Assembly: GCF_002896875.1 (NCBI RefSeq)
Contig: NZ_CP023278.1
Location: 4,286,501-4,350,500 of the forward strand
Direction of reading: 5' to 3'
DNA: 64,000 bases
From: Nostoc sp. CENA543
GTDB lineage: Bacteria > Cyanobacteriota > Cyanobacteriia > Cyanobacteriales > Nostocaceae
The first letter of the stretch is position 1. Each line of letters begins with the position of its first letter. The translations under genes were made by a program, and so were the position numbers. This document shows positions 30,136-40,100 of this stretch, piece by piece. The notes under the pieces were generated by a model. The model did no database searches. It saw nothing but the letters and a program-made list of their open reading frames with translations, and was not told the DNA's origin.

Positions 30136-31134
30136 CTACTTATGCCTTCTCAGATGCCATTGCCAGGCGTGGGTGACGATATCTTTGATGTCTGGGTATT
30201 GGGGTTGCCAACCTAAGATTTTTCGGGCTTTTTCGCCGCTACCAATGAGGCTGGGGGGGTCTCCGGGGCGGCGATCGCATTCTACTATGGGGATGGTTAG
30301 TCCTGTGACTTGTTCGGCGGCGGCGATGACTTGGCGAACTGAGAAGCCTTGACCATTACCTAGATTAAATACTTCGCTTTCGCCACCTTTTAAGAGATAT
30401 TCCAAGCCTAAAATGTGGGCATCGGCTAAATCGTTAACATGGATATAGTCGCGGATACAAGTCCCGTCGGGTGTGGGGTAATCTGTGCCAAAAATAGAAA
30501 TAGATTCGCGTTTACCCAAGGCTGTGAGGAGTACCAAGGGGATAAGATGGGTTTCAGGGTTATGGTCTTCACCTAATAACCCTTGGGGATTTGCGCCAGC
30601 CGCATTGAAATAACGGAAACGTACTGATTTTAAACCGTAAGCCACATCAAAATCTGCTAAGATGCGCTCCACCATTAATTTAGTAGCACCGTAGGGATTA
30701 ATGGGATTTTGGGGATGGTTTTCGGGAATTGGTACTACATTGGGTACACCATAGGTGGCACAAGTGGAAGAAAAGACAAATTTCTTAATAGATGCCGCCA
30801 GCATGGCTTCTAAAAGCACTAGAGTTCCAACAACGTTATTGCGGTAGTATTTGGCTGGGTCGGTCACAGATTCGCCTACATAAGCGTAAGCGGAAAAGTG
30901 CATAACGGCGGCAAAATTGCGACTTTGAAATAAATTATCTAATAGGGTGCGATCGCTAGTATCACCAACAATGAGTTCGACTTGTAAAACTTGTTCTACT
31001 AAATCACGGTGGCCATAAACTAAGTTATCGAGTATCACCACGTCATAACCTGCTTGTTTGAGAGCTAAAACGGTGTGTGAGCCGATATATCCTGCTCCTC
31101 CCGTGACCAAAATGCTGGGTTTTCTAGGTGACAT
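30136..31134 (-). CDS. galE: UDP-glucose 4-epimerase
   Basis: Interconverts UDP-glucose and UDP-galactose for polysaccharide and glycolipid synthesis. 332 residues of the SDR family with the NAD-binding motif GGAGYIGSH at the N-terminus, catalytic Tyr and Lys in PYGATKLMVE, and the GalE segment RYFNAAGA. An in-frame TTG at 31164 would add ten residues; the ATG at 31134 has AGAGGA at the right distance and is used. Confidence 0.96.
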   Translation of the reverse strand: MSPRKPSILVTGGAGYIGSHTVLALKQAGYDVVILDNLVYGHRDLVEQVLQVELIVGDTSDRTLLDNLFQSRNFAAVMHFSAYAYVGESVTDPAKYYRNNVVGTLVLLEAMLAASIKKFVFSSTCATYGVPNVVPIPENHPQNPINPYGATKLMVERILADFDVAYGLKSVRFRYFNAAGANPQGLLGEDHNPETHLIPLVLLTALGKRESISIFGTDYPTPDGTCIRDYIHVNDLADAHILGLEYLLKGGESEVFNLGNGQGFSVRQVIAAAEQVTGLTIPIVECDRRPGDPPSLIGSGEKARKILGWQPQYPDIKDIVTHAWQWHLRRHK

Positions 31135-31376
31135 AGTTTTTCCTCTTGAGTGACAACTAATCAATTAATCAATTTAGTTCACCGATGTCCCACATTCCTA
31201 ATCTGGAAAATTATAAATATTAGACGCAGTGGCAAAAAATTGCACTAAAATCACTACGACGGTAGTCATTGGTGTGAGGGTCGGGATATTTTAAGTCAAA
31301 TTACCGTTGACGACAAAATAAATCCACTTTAAGAAACCTCTAGGCTTACCGCAAAAGGAGATTTGAGTGTAAATCT

Positions 31377-32075
31377 ATGTTTGAACTTTTAAGTCGGGTC
31401 TTGGTGTGGTTACTGATTGGAACTATCGCCTACACGTTGTTTCAGAGGTTTTACCCCACAGGAACTTTTGTAGGGCGAGCAGTTTTCGTCATCATTATTG
31501 TTGTGATTGCTTTGTCATTCATCAACCCTAATGAGCCAGCAGTCGCATCATTGTGGAGATTAATATCATTTCCTCTCAAACCGTTGGGAGCTTCAGTGTT
31601 AATGTTGATGTTTGCGGCACAAAAAATCAAAGCTGGTGGAATTGATAAACCGGCAGGATATTTAGTAGGTTGGTCACTAGCAATTTTACTTTTATCCAGC
31701 ACACCAGCGATCGCCTATTTTTTGGTCAGAGCGCCCTTAGTCACTCAAGAAGCAATGATTCCTCGTTCTGAGTTAGTCGCATCACAACCAGAAACAATTG
31801 TGGCTTTAGAAATCCCAAGCAATGCCACACAAGTTACAGATGTTACCGGGAATGGCATTTTACCCAGTTCTAGAATCAGTCAGACAGATTTAGCATTCAA
31901 TTACTGGCAAACCCAAATTCCCCCCTACCTCATGCAAAATCCTCAACAAATCAGAGAACGAGGCCTACGGATAGAAGATTTTGTACCTAGTGCCGAAACA
32001 CTGCAACTTACAACCCAAGTCTGGGAAAGTTATCTCAATCAGGTTTACACTTTCTTGCGTGGTCGTCGGGGATAG
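31377..32075 (+). CDS. membrane protein of unknown function
   Basis: 232 residues with helices at about 5-22, 35-53, 62-80 and 96-116, then a soluble C-terminal 110 residues with no signature. Similarly arranged N-terminal helices occur in some YdcF-type cyanobacterial proteins, but no DUF218 motif is found here, so it may be a truncated relative or a separate family. Clear spacing on both sides suggests its own promoter in the 240-base upstream spacer. Confidence 0.7.
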   Translation: MFELLSRVLVWLLIGTIAYTLFQRFYPTGTFVGRAVFVIIIVVIALSFINPNEPAVASLWRLISFPLKPLGASVLMLMFAAQKIKAGGIDKPAGYLVGWSLAILLLSSTPAIAYFLVRAPLVTQEAMIPRSELVASQPETIVALEIPSNATQVTDVTGNGILPSSRISQTDLAFNYWQTQIPPYLMQNPQQIRERGLRIEDFVPSAETLQLTTQVWESYLNQVYTFLRGRRG

Positions 32076-32132
32076 AGGCAATAGTCAATCGATACTATGT
32101 ATACTGAGGGCTGTATTGGGACTGGGGACGAA

Positions 32133-32170
32133 TCAATTCAAAATTCAAAATTCAAAATTCAAAATTCAAG
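32133..32170. repeat. STRR heptanucleotide repeat (AATTCAA type)
   Basis: About five copies of AATTCAA. They fall in an in-frame upstream extension of the ABC transporter frame, which shows that extension is not real coding sequence. Confidence 0.85.
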
Positions 32171-32234
32171 AAGGATTGCTCCCCTTGCTCCCTCTGCTCC
32201 CTGCTTTCTGCCTTCTGACTTCTGCCTTACTTCC

Positions 32235-33986
32235 ATGCAAAAATCTCGGCGAATTGCAAAAATCGGTGCTTATCTACGTCCCCACTTGCGAGATGCAACG
32301 TTGGGGATTTTGGCTTTGTTGTCTGTCAACGCATTAGGTGTTTATATTCCTTGGTTAATTCGCGCTTGTGTTGATCAAATTGCGAAAAACTTTAGCTGGC
32401 AGGAAATACTACGTTATGTTGTAATCATTGTTTTACTCAGTTCGGCGATGTGGTTGATTCGCATGGCTTCGCGTCTGTGGATATTTGGCGTAGGGAGACA
32501 AGTAGAATTTGACCTCAAACAAAAGATTTTTGAACATTTACTGCAATTAGAGCCAGCTTATTTTGCCACTAATACTATTGGTGATTTAATCAGCAGGGCT
32601 ACTAGTGATGTAGACAATGTGCGGCGGTTGTTGGGTTTTGCGGTGTTAAGTTTAAGTAATACAGTGTTTGCTTATGCCTTAACACTGCCAGCAATGTTAG
32701 CAATTAGCGTCAATCTCACATTGGCTGCTATTGCAATGTATCCTTTTATGTTTCTGTTGGTACATTTATTTAGCAATCGGCTACGTCAGAAACAAGCCAA
32801 AGTCCAAGAGAAAATCTCTGATATTAGTGAACTCATCCAAGAAGATATGAGTGGCATGGCTTTAATTAAAATCTATGCCCAAGAAGCAAATGAACGTCGA
32901 GCCTTTGCTCAAAAAAATCAAGAATTATTAGAGGCAAACTTAGCATTAGCGAAAATTCGCAATATTTTGTTCCCTCTGATTGGTGGTTTAGCGGGGTTAA
33001 GTTCACTCATCATTATTTGGTTAGGAACAGCACAAATTACAACTGGTAATTTGGCGGTTGGTGATTTTTTGGCGTTATTAATTTATGTAGAAAGGTTAGT
33101 TTTTCCCACGACTTTGTTAGGTTTTACTATTACTGCCTATCAACGGGGGGAAGTGAGTATAGACCGCTTAGAAGCGATATTTAGCGTCCAACCCAAGATT
33201 AAAGATAGTCATGATGCCATTCATTTACCTTTAGCTGAAGTCAAAGGAGAATTAACAGCGAAAAATCTCAGTTTTAGTTATCCAGGAGCAAGGCAATCAG
33301 CTTTAGATCGTATTAATTTTACAATTCACCCTGGGGAAACAGTCTCCATTGTGGGGGCAATTGGTTCAGGAAAGTCTACTTTGGCTAATGCTTTACCGCG
33401 ATTGTTAGATATTGCCCCAGGACAGTTATTTTTAGATGGGGTGGATATTACCAAGATAGCTTTAACTGATTTACGCAGTGCGATCGCCTACGTACCTCAA
33501 GATAGCTTCTTATTCAGCACTACCATCAAAAATAATATCCGCTACGGCAGTCCCGAAAGTGACCAGTTAAATATAGAATCTGTGGCGAAATCAGCCCAAA
33601 TTCACCCAGAAATCATGAACTTCCCCCAACAGTATGAAACCATCGTAGGGGAAAGGGGAATTACTCTTTCTGGCGGTCAGCGACAACGCACAGCTTTAGC
33701 AAGGGCGATGTTAGTCAATGCACCAGTGTTAATTTTAGATGATGCCCTTTCGAGTGTAGATAATCAAACTGCTACCCAAATCCTCAATCATTTAGCCAGT
33801 GGTGTAGGACGCAAAACCGTAGTATTTATCACTCACCAACTTTCGGCGGCGGCAGCAGCTGACCGAATTTTCGTCATGGATAAAGGTAAAATCGTCCAAG
33901 TAGGCAATCATCTAGAACTGATGCAGCAAGAAGGAATGTATCGCCAACTCTGGAGTCAGCATCAGGTAGAAGAATTATTGCGATAG
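32235..33986 (+). CDS. ABC exporter (fused membrane and ATPase domains)
   Basis: 583 residues of the MsbA/LmrA-like type. Six membrane helices fill residues 1-310, then an ATPase domain has Walker A GAIGSGKST, Q-loop YVPQDSF, signature LSGGQRQR, Walker B VLILDDALSSVD and the His switch FITHQ. It probably works as a homodimer exporting lipids, peptides or drugs. The ATG at 32235 (MQKSRRIAKIGAYLRPHL) is chosen because the longer frame from 32097 runs through tandem heptamers. Confidence 0.93.
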   Translation: MQKSRRIAKIGAYLRPHLRDATLGILALLSVNALGVYIPWLIRACVDQIAKNFSWQEILRYVVIIVLLSSAMWLIRMASRLWIFGVGRQVEFDLKQKIFEHLLQLEPAYFATNTIGDLISRATSDVDNVRRLLGFAVLSLSNTVFAYALTLPAMLAISVNLTLAAIAMYPFMFLLVHLFSNRLRQKQAKVQEKISDISELIQEDMSGMALIKIYAQEANERRAFAQKNQELLEANLALAKIRNILFPLIGGLAGLSSLIIIWLGTAQITTGNLAVGDFLALLIYVERLVFPTTLLGFTITAYQRGEVSIDRLEAIFSVQPKIKDSHDAIHLPLAEVKGELTAKNLSFSYPGARQSALDRINFTIHPGETVSIVGAIGSGKSTLANALPRLLDIAPGQLFLDGVDITKIALTDLRSAIAYVPQDSFLFSTTIKNNIRYGSPESDQLNIESVAKSAQIHPEIMNFPQQYETIVGERGITLSGGQRQRTALARAMLVNAPVLILDDALSSVDNQTATQILNHLASGVGRKTVVFITHQLSAAAAADRIFVMDKGKIVQVGNHLELMQQEGMYRQLWSQHQVEELLR

Positions 33987-34122
33987 GGGCATAGGGCATA
34001 GGGCAAGCAGGAAGTGTGGGAGGGGTGGGAGGTGTGGGAGGATAGGGAAGAAATCTTTCCCCCTCTCTCCCCACACTCCCCACACTTCCCCATCTTCCCA
34101 GTCCCCAATCCCCACCCTAGCG
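33986..34122. repeat. dispersed imperfect-palindrome spacer element, copy 2
   Basis: Second copy of the element at 26778-26909. It keeps GGCAAGCAGGAAGTGTGGG, the GATAGGGAAGAAATCTTTCC centre and the C-rich arm, with an extra GGTGTGGGAG. Located just before the tube/spike region. Confidence 0.8.
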
Positions 34123-34198
34123 GAAAGTCTAATGGTCATCGCTGCCAAATCAGGGTAGTATGCGATGCCAGAAGCGCGATCGCTAGGGGTTTTTAGTT

Positions 34199-36463
34199 GT
34201 GGTTTATGCACAAATCAAAGCCAAGTTAACTGGACTTTTTCCCCAGTCACCAGGGGTAGAAGTTGCTAATAATGGTGTTGTTCCTGGGGAAATGAGTGTT
34301 GTACCACAAATTCCTTTGGGGGTTGATGAGGTATATAAGCGTTATGTTTGTGAGAACAGCAACCCTTTAACTTGTGCATGGACGCAAAAAAGCCTGGAAC
34401 AAGACCCCACGGCGAAACAATGCCTTAATTGCGGTTTTCCGGCGATTTTACCCCCCAAAACTGAAATTCGCGGCTATCGGGGACGATACCGCATAGATGG
34501 CTTTTTGGGAGGACGGGGAATGGGACGCTTGTACCAAGGTGTGCAGCTTGCAGACCAGCAGCCTGTGGTCATTAAGGAATATCTTTTACCACAACGGGTT
34601 TTTAATCAAGAGGAAACCAGGGAAAAAAAACAGGCTTTTGAACGGTTGGCGGGTTTAAGTTTAGCTGATGGTCGAGTTCAGGATATCCGCTTGATTTTAC
34701 CTTGGGATGCGATCGCTGATCCCACAGCCGAGCGTTGTTATCTTGTCACCACTGGTATTCAAGATACCTATCCCACTTTGCGGAAGTATCTTCATGAACA
34801 TGGTGCAATGAATGAAAACGAGGTTTATCATGTGCTGAACCAAGTGCTGCAAACATTGCAATTTCTCCACGGTCAAAAATTTACCTTACCTTCCGGTCAA
34901 GTACAACAAGGAATTGCACATGGTAATCTCAGTTTAGATAGTTTGTTATTAATTGCCCATGAACTAGAGTTTTTTACCCATGTTTGTGATTTAGCAGTTT
35001 GGGAAACTTTATTTGAATTACCTAATACTAAACAAAGCTCACCTACATTTACTCAAGATTTAAAAAATTTAGGATATATCGCTTTTTATTTATTATCTGG
35101 AAATACTGTAGACTCCAATAATCAAGCACTTGACCCGAAAATAGAACAGCATTGGCCGTCGGTGAGACAGGAATTTCAGGCTTTTCTGTTTCGCTTGTTA
35201 GAACTAGATAAACCATTTATTAGTGCCGAAGAAGCCAGACAAGCACTGATTCAAATTACACCAGTTACTCAAAACCAAGTTTTAGTCATAGAAGGGGAAG
35301 AAGAAACTAAAAAAACTTTTCATCCTCTTTATTGGTTATTGCTAAGTCTTTTAGGATTAGCATTTTTGGCTGGAATTATTTGGTTATTAATCAAAATATT
35401 TTATAAGCCAGAAGTGACTACACAAGATGCGGTAGTTTGTTGTTTAAAAGATGTGCCTGGTGTACCTCCAGGTAAATACAATTATACGGGCGAAAAATCG
35501 GCTACTTGGAGTTATATTTTACAGCAAAGCAATTTAATTTTACAAAATCAAACTTTAGAAGAGAAGCTCAAAGAGAGCCAACCTAAACTACAAATTAATT
35601 ATCGACCAGAAGAGAAATTAGAAATAGCGATCGCTAAGGTTCAATCTGGTCAGTATAATTTTGCTGTGACTAATTTGGTTAATCAATTACCACAACAAAT
35701 GAGATATAAAGAATTTGCCTATGACGGCTTGGTAGTTTTTGTGGCTTTTAGCTACTCTCAACGAGACCAAAATTTACCTGAACCCTTGCGGGGTCAAATT
35801 AGTCTTGAGCAATTGCGAAATTTATATACAGGCAAAATTAAATATTGGAATCAATTAAATCCTCAGTTACCTAAATTACGTGTAAATTTATATATACCCT
35901 CAGAAGCAGAAGCAGTAAATATTTTTAAAGAAAGAGTTTTAAAAGAACCTAATGCTATAGATACATTTGAGCGACTACAAAAAATAAATAACCAGCAGGA
36001 TACATTTACAGATAATGAGCCTATAGTAATTACTCGCTTGCATACCTTAGAAATGGTGAGAAGGATTTTACAAGATTTTGAAAAAGACGATAAAAATCAA
36101 GCTGAAAGGATTGGCAGTATAGGTTTTGCGACACTTAGTCAAGTATTTGGACAGTGTTCCGTATATCCTTTAGCCATCGTAGATGGTAATCAAGAAGCTG
36201 TACAATCTTTAGTCCAGAGTGATACAAATAAACCGATAAATCCCAAGACAGACTTATGTGATGATAAAGGAAGTTATAGTCCTAATCTTGAAGTTTTCAA
36301 GAACGGAACTTATCCCCTGAGTTATCCAATGGTTGTAGTTTATCTAGGAGATAATAGCCGTCCTCCCATTGGACAAAAATTTGCTGAAATGCTCAAAACG
36401 CAAGAAGTACAGAATCTCTTAGAACAAACTGGATTAGTACCTTTACAAAAAAACAATAAGTAA
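34199..36463 (+). CDS. pseudokinase - transmembrane - periplasmic-binding-protein fusion
   Basis: 754 residues in four parts. (1) A 4-Cys zinc-ribbon-like prefix (Cys51, Cys59, Cys75, Cys78). (2) A Hanks-kinase-like domain, about 95-350, with a degraded glycine loop FLGGRGMG at 102-109 and Lys126; HRD is replaced by HGN at 241-243 and DFG by CDL at 263-265, so phosphotransfer is unlikely. (3) One helix at about 378-401. (4) An outer PstS-like binding-protein domain, about 415-750, with NLYTGKIKYWNQLNPQLP and VVVYLGD. It starts at GTG 34199. It is the first gene of the tail-tube cluster, two bases from the next, so it probably senses an external ligand and passes a signal to the cluster. Confidence 0.85.
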   Translation: MVYAQIKAKLTGLFPQSPGVEVANNGVVPGEMSVVPQIPLGVDEVYKRYVCENSNPLTCAWTQKSLEQDPTAKQCLNCGFPAILPPKTEIRGYRGRYRIDGFLGGRGMGRLYQGVQLADQQPVVIKEYLLPQRVFNQEETREKKQAFERLAGLSLADGRVQDIRLILPWDAIADPTAERCYLVTTGIQDTYPTLRKYLHEHGAMNENEVYHVLNQVLQTLQFLHGQKFTLPSGQVQQGIAHGNLSLDSLLLIAHELEFFTHVCDLAVWETLFELPNTKQSSPTFTQDLKNLGYIAFYLLSGNTVDSNNQALDPKIEQHWPSVRQEFQAFLFRLLELDKPFISAEEARQALIQITPVTQNQVLVIEGEEETKKTFHPLYWLLLSLLGLAFLAGIIWLLIKIFYKPEVTTQDAVVCCLKDVPGVPPGKYNYTGEKSATWSYILQQSNLILQNQTLEEKLKESQPKLQINYRPEEKLEIAIAKVQSGQYNFAVTNLVNQLPQQMRYKEFAYDGLVVFVAFSYSQRDQNLPEPLRGQISLEQLRNLYTGKIKYWNQLNPQLPKLRVNLYIPSEAEAVNIFKERVLKEPNAIDTFERLQKINNQQDTFTDNEPIVITRLHTLEMVRRILQDFEKDDKNQAERIGSIGFATLSQVFGQCSVYPLAIVDGNQEAVQSLVQSDTNKPINPKTDLCDDKGSYSPNLEVFKNGTYPLSYPMVVVYLGDNSRPPIGQKFAEMLKTQEVQNLLEQTGLVPLQKNNK

Positions 36464-36464
36464 T

Positions 36465-36611
36465 ATGAAAGATGCAGACAAACAGATATTACTAGCAAAA
36501 CTAGCAGGTAAAATTTTAGGCGATCGGCAATTATTAGGAATGCTTGGCGATAGAGTTTATGAGTTAATGCTAGAAGAATTACGTCTGACAAAAGAGCGCA
36601 ATAGAAATTAA
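36465..36611 (+). CDS. 48-residue protein sharing a motif with the giant repeat protein
   Basis: Begins one base after the previous stop and ends 14 bases before the tube gene, so it is inside the operon. The amphipathic helix LGDRVYELMLEELRLTKERNR aligns with LAQEIYKILQQRLAIERERR near the C-terminus of the 2533-residue protein two genes downstream (pattern L-x3-[VI]-Y-x-[LI]-[ML]-x3-L-x-[LI]-x2-E-R). Both may bind the same partner, for instance the tube or adaptor. No known family name is assigned. Confidence 0.75.
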   Translation: MKDADKQILLAKLAGKILGDRQLLGMLGDRVYELMLEELRLTKERNRN

Positions 36612-36625
36612 TTAAGAGGTAAATA

Positions 36626-37141
36626 ATGACTAATACTGCTCGCGAATTAAATTATGTAACCACTAATAGATTTTATGTAGAAATGGAAAGCAGTATCACC
36701 GCTTGCTTTACCGAATGTCAAGGATTAGGTGTGACAGTCAAAACAGAGAAATTCTCCGAAGGTGGTGTAAATGATCAACAAAGAGTGCTGTTAAACCCAG
36801 CAGAGTTTTCTGATGTCACACTGAAGCGAGGAATTACTAATGATTTAACCTTCTGGACTTGGATGAGTCAAATTTTGAGTAGTGTTGGTGCTAACGCTAA
36901 ACAACGTCGTAACGTCAATATTTTATTATTTAACCAAGCTGGAGAAATTATGCAATGTTGGACTCTGATTGGTGCTGTTCCTATTGGATGGAAAGCACCC
37001 AGTTTTAGCGCAGAATCCAACACAGTAGCTATTGAAGAATTGACCTTAACCTATGAAGGCTTAAAAGTTGATAAGACTAGAGCAGGCGGTGCATCCATTT
37101 TATCAGGTCGAGATAGTGCGGGATATTTTTCTAGTAACTAG
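36626..37141 (+). CDS. phage tail tube (gp19/Hcp-like, TIGR02241-type) protein
   Basis: 171 residues. The N-terminus LNYVTTNRFYVEMESSITACFTECQGLGVTVK matches the beta-barrel opening of contractile-system tube proteins, and VTLKRGITNDLTFWTWM and the ending YEGLKV are typical of the gp19-like family (Pvc1/Pvc5, Afp1/5). Such proteins stack as hexamer rings to form the inner tube. RBS AGAGG precedes the ATG. Only one tube gene is present here, while known extracellular systems usually have two or three. Confidence 0.88.
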   Translation: MTNTARELNYVTTNRFYVEMESSITACFTECQGLGVTVKTEKFSEGGVNDQQRVLLNPAEFSDVTLKRGITNDLTFWTWMSQILSSVGANAKQRRNVNILLFNQAGEIMQCWTLIGAVPIGWKAPSFSAESNTVAIEELTLTYEGLKVDKTRAGGASILSGRDSAGYFSSN

Positions 37142-37152
37142 ATTAGTGATTT

Positions 37153-40100
37153 ATGACAGATAAATTAGCAGCTAATTTTGGTGAGTACCCAGAACTAGGA
37201 ATTAAAAAACCATTACTTCCTCATAAGCCTTTGGGACAAAAATTAATCAGACCTAAATTTTTGTCGCCTTTAGGTTATCAATCTCTATCAAGTTTTGATA
37301 ATTTAATATTTTCTGATTTTGAACTGACAGATGATACTTCTTCTAGTAATTTAAGTGCCACACAATTTTCATCTGAATCTCAGCCTGCGAATTTAAAACA
37401 ATCGAATTTAACCTTACAAAGATTTCCTAATAACAATAAATTTATCACTCTTAATGTTCCAGATAATTTAGTTATTCAACCACAACGAGAAAATCAGCCT
37501 TCTATTTCCAGTTCACCAGAAATCACATCAACAACACCAACAAATTCTGCACCTGAAACCACAGTTATTCAGCCACAACGAGAAAATCATTCATCCGTTG
37601 ATAATTCAGCAGCATTATCGCACTCAGAAATAATTACATCCAATACCACTAACTCAACACCTGAAATCACATTAATTCAACCACAACGAGAAAATCAGCC
37701 ATCAGTTGAAAGTTCACCAGAAATCACATCAACATCAACATATTCGGTGACGGAAACCACATTAATTCAGCCGCAAATGGAGAATTATCAAGCAGTTGGT
37801 AATTCAGAAGCATTATCACACTCAGAAGTAACTACATCAAACACAACTAACTCAACACCTGAAACCACAGTTATTCAGCTACAACTGGAAAATCAGCCAT
37901 CAGTTGAAAGTTCACCAGAAATCACATCGAAAACATCAACAAATTCTGCACCTGAAAACACAGTTATTCAGCCACAACGAGAAAATCATTCATCGGGTGA
38001 TAATTCAGCAGCATTATCGCACTCAGAAGTAATTACATCCAATACAACTAACTCAACACATGAAACCACGTTAATTCAAGCAAAACGGGAAAATCAGCCA
38101 TCAGTTGAAAGTTCCGCAGAAATCACATCAACACCAACGCATTCGGCGACGGAAACCACACTAATTCAGCCGCAAATGGAGAATTATCAAGCAGTTGGTA
38201 ATTCAGAAGCATTATCACATTCAGAAGTAACTACATCAAACACAACTAACTCAACACCTGAAACCACAGTTATTCAGCTACAACTGGAAAATCATCCATC
38301 GGGTGGTAATTCGGAAGCATTATCGCACTCAGAAGTAATTACATCAAACACAACCAACTCAACACCTGAAATCACATTAATTCAACCACAACGAGGAAAT
38401 CAGCCATCAGTTGAAAGTTCCGCAGAAATCACATCGAAAACATCAACAAATTCTGCACCTGAAACCACATTCATTCAGCCACAACGAGAAAATCATTCAT
38501 CAGTTGATAATTCAGCAGCATTATCGCACTCAGAAGTAATTACACCCAATACAACTAACTCAACACCTGAAACCACATCAATTCAACCGCAACGAGAAAA
38601 TCAGCCTTCCATTTCCAGTTCACCAGAAATCACATCAAAAACATCAACAAATTCTGCACCTGAAACCACATTCATTCAGCCACAACGAGAAAATCATTCA
38701 TCAGGTGATAATTCAGCAGCATTATCGCACTCAGAAGTAATTACACCCAATACAACTGACTCAAAACCTGAAACCACATTAATTCAAGCAAAACCGGAAA
38801 ATCAGCCATCAGTTGAAAGTTCACCAGAAATCACATCAAAAACATCAACAAATTCTGCACCTGAAACCACAGTTATTCAGCCACAACTGAAAAATAATTC
38901 ATCAGGTGATAATTCAGCAGCATTATCGCACTCAGAAGTAATTACATCCAATACAACTAACTCAACACCTGAAACCGCATTAATTCAACCACAACGAGAA
39001 AATCAGCCATCAGTTGAAAGTTCACCAGAAATCACATCGAAAACATCAACAAATTCTGCACCTGAAACCACATTCATTCAGCCACAACGAGAAAATCATT
39101 CATCAGTTGAAAATTCAGCAGCATTATCGCACTCAGAAGTAATTACACCCAATACAACTAACTCAACACCTGAAACCACGTTAATTCAAGCAAAACGGGA
39201 AAATCAGCCATCAGTTGAAAGTTCCGCAGAAATCACATCAACATCAACATATTCGGCGACGGAAACCACATTAATTCAGCCGCAAATGGAGAGTTATCAA
39301 GCAGTTGGTAATTCAGAAGCATTATCACATTCAGAAGTAGCTACATCAAACACAACTAACTCAACACCTGAAACCACAGTTATTCAACCACAACTGGAAA
39401 ATCATTCATCAGTTGATAATTCAGGAGTATTATCGAGCTCAGAAGTAATTACACCCAATACAACTGACTCAACACCTGAAACCACAGTTATTCAGCCACA
39501 ACGAGAAAATCATTCATCAGTTGAAAATTCAGCAGCATTATCGCACTCAGAAGTAATTACACCCAATACAACTAACTCAACACCTGAAACCACGTTAATT
39601 CAACCGCAACGAGAAAATCAGCCTTCCATTTCCAGTTCACCAGAAATCACATCAAAAACATCAACAAATTCTGCACCTGAAACCACAGTTATTCAGCCAC
39701 AACGAGAAAATCATTCATCAGTTGATAATTCAGCAGCATTATCGCACTCAGAAGTAATTACACCCAATACAACTAACTCAACACCTGAAACCACGTTAAT
39801 TCAACCGCAACGAGAAAATCAGCCTTCCATTTCCAGTTCACCAGAAATCACATCAAAAACATCAACAAATTCTGCACCTGAAATCACATTAATTCAACCA
39901 CAACGAGAAAATCATTCATCAGTTGATAATTCAGCAGCATTATCGCACTCAGAAATAATTACATCCAATACCACTAACTCAACACCTGAAATCACATTAA
40001 TTCAACCACAACGAGAAAATCAGCCATCAGTTGAAAGTTCACCAGAAATCACATCAAAAACATCAACAAATTCTGCACCTGAAACCACAGTTATTCAACC

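Noticed and set aside
32097-32234. Upstream extension of the ABC exporter frame
   Set aside because: It translates the tandem AATTCAA heptamers and low-complexity spacer; a normal exporter N-terminus starts at 32235.
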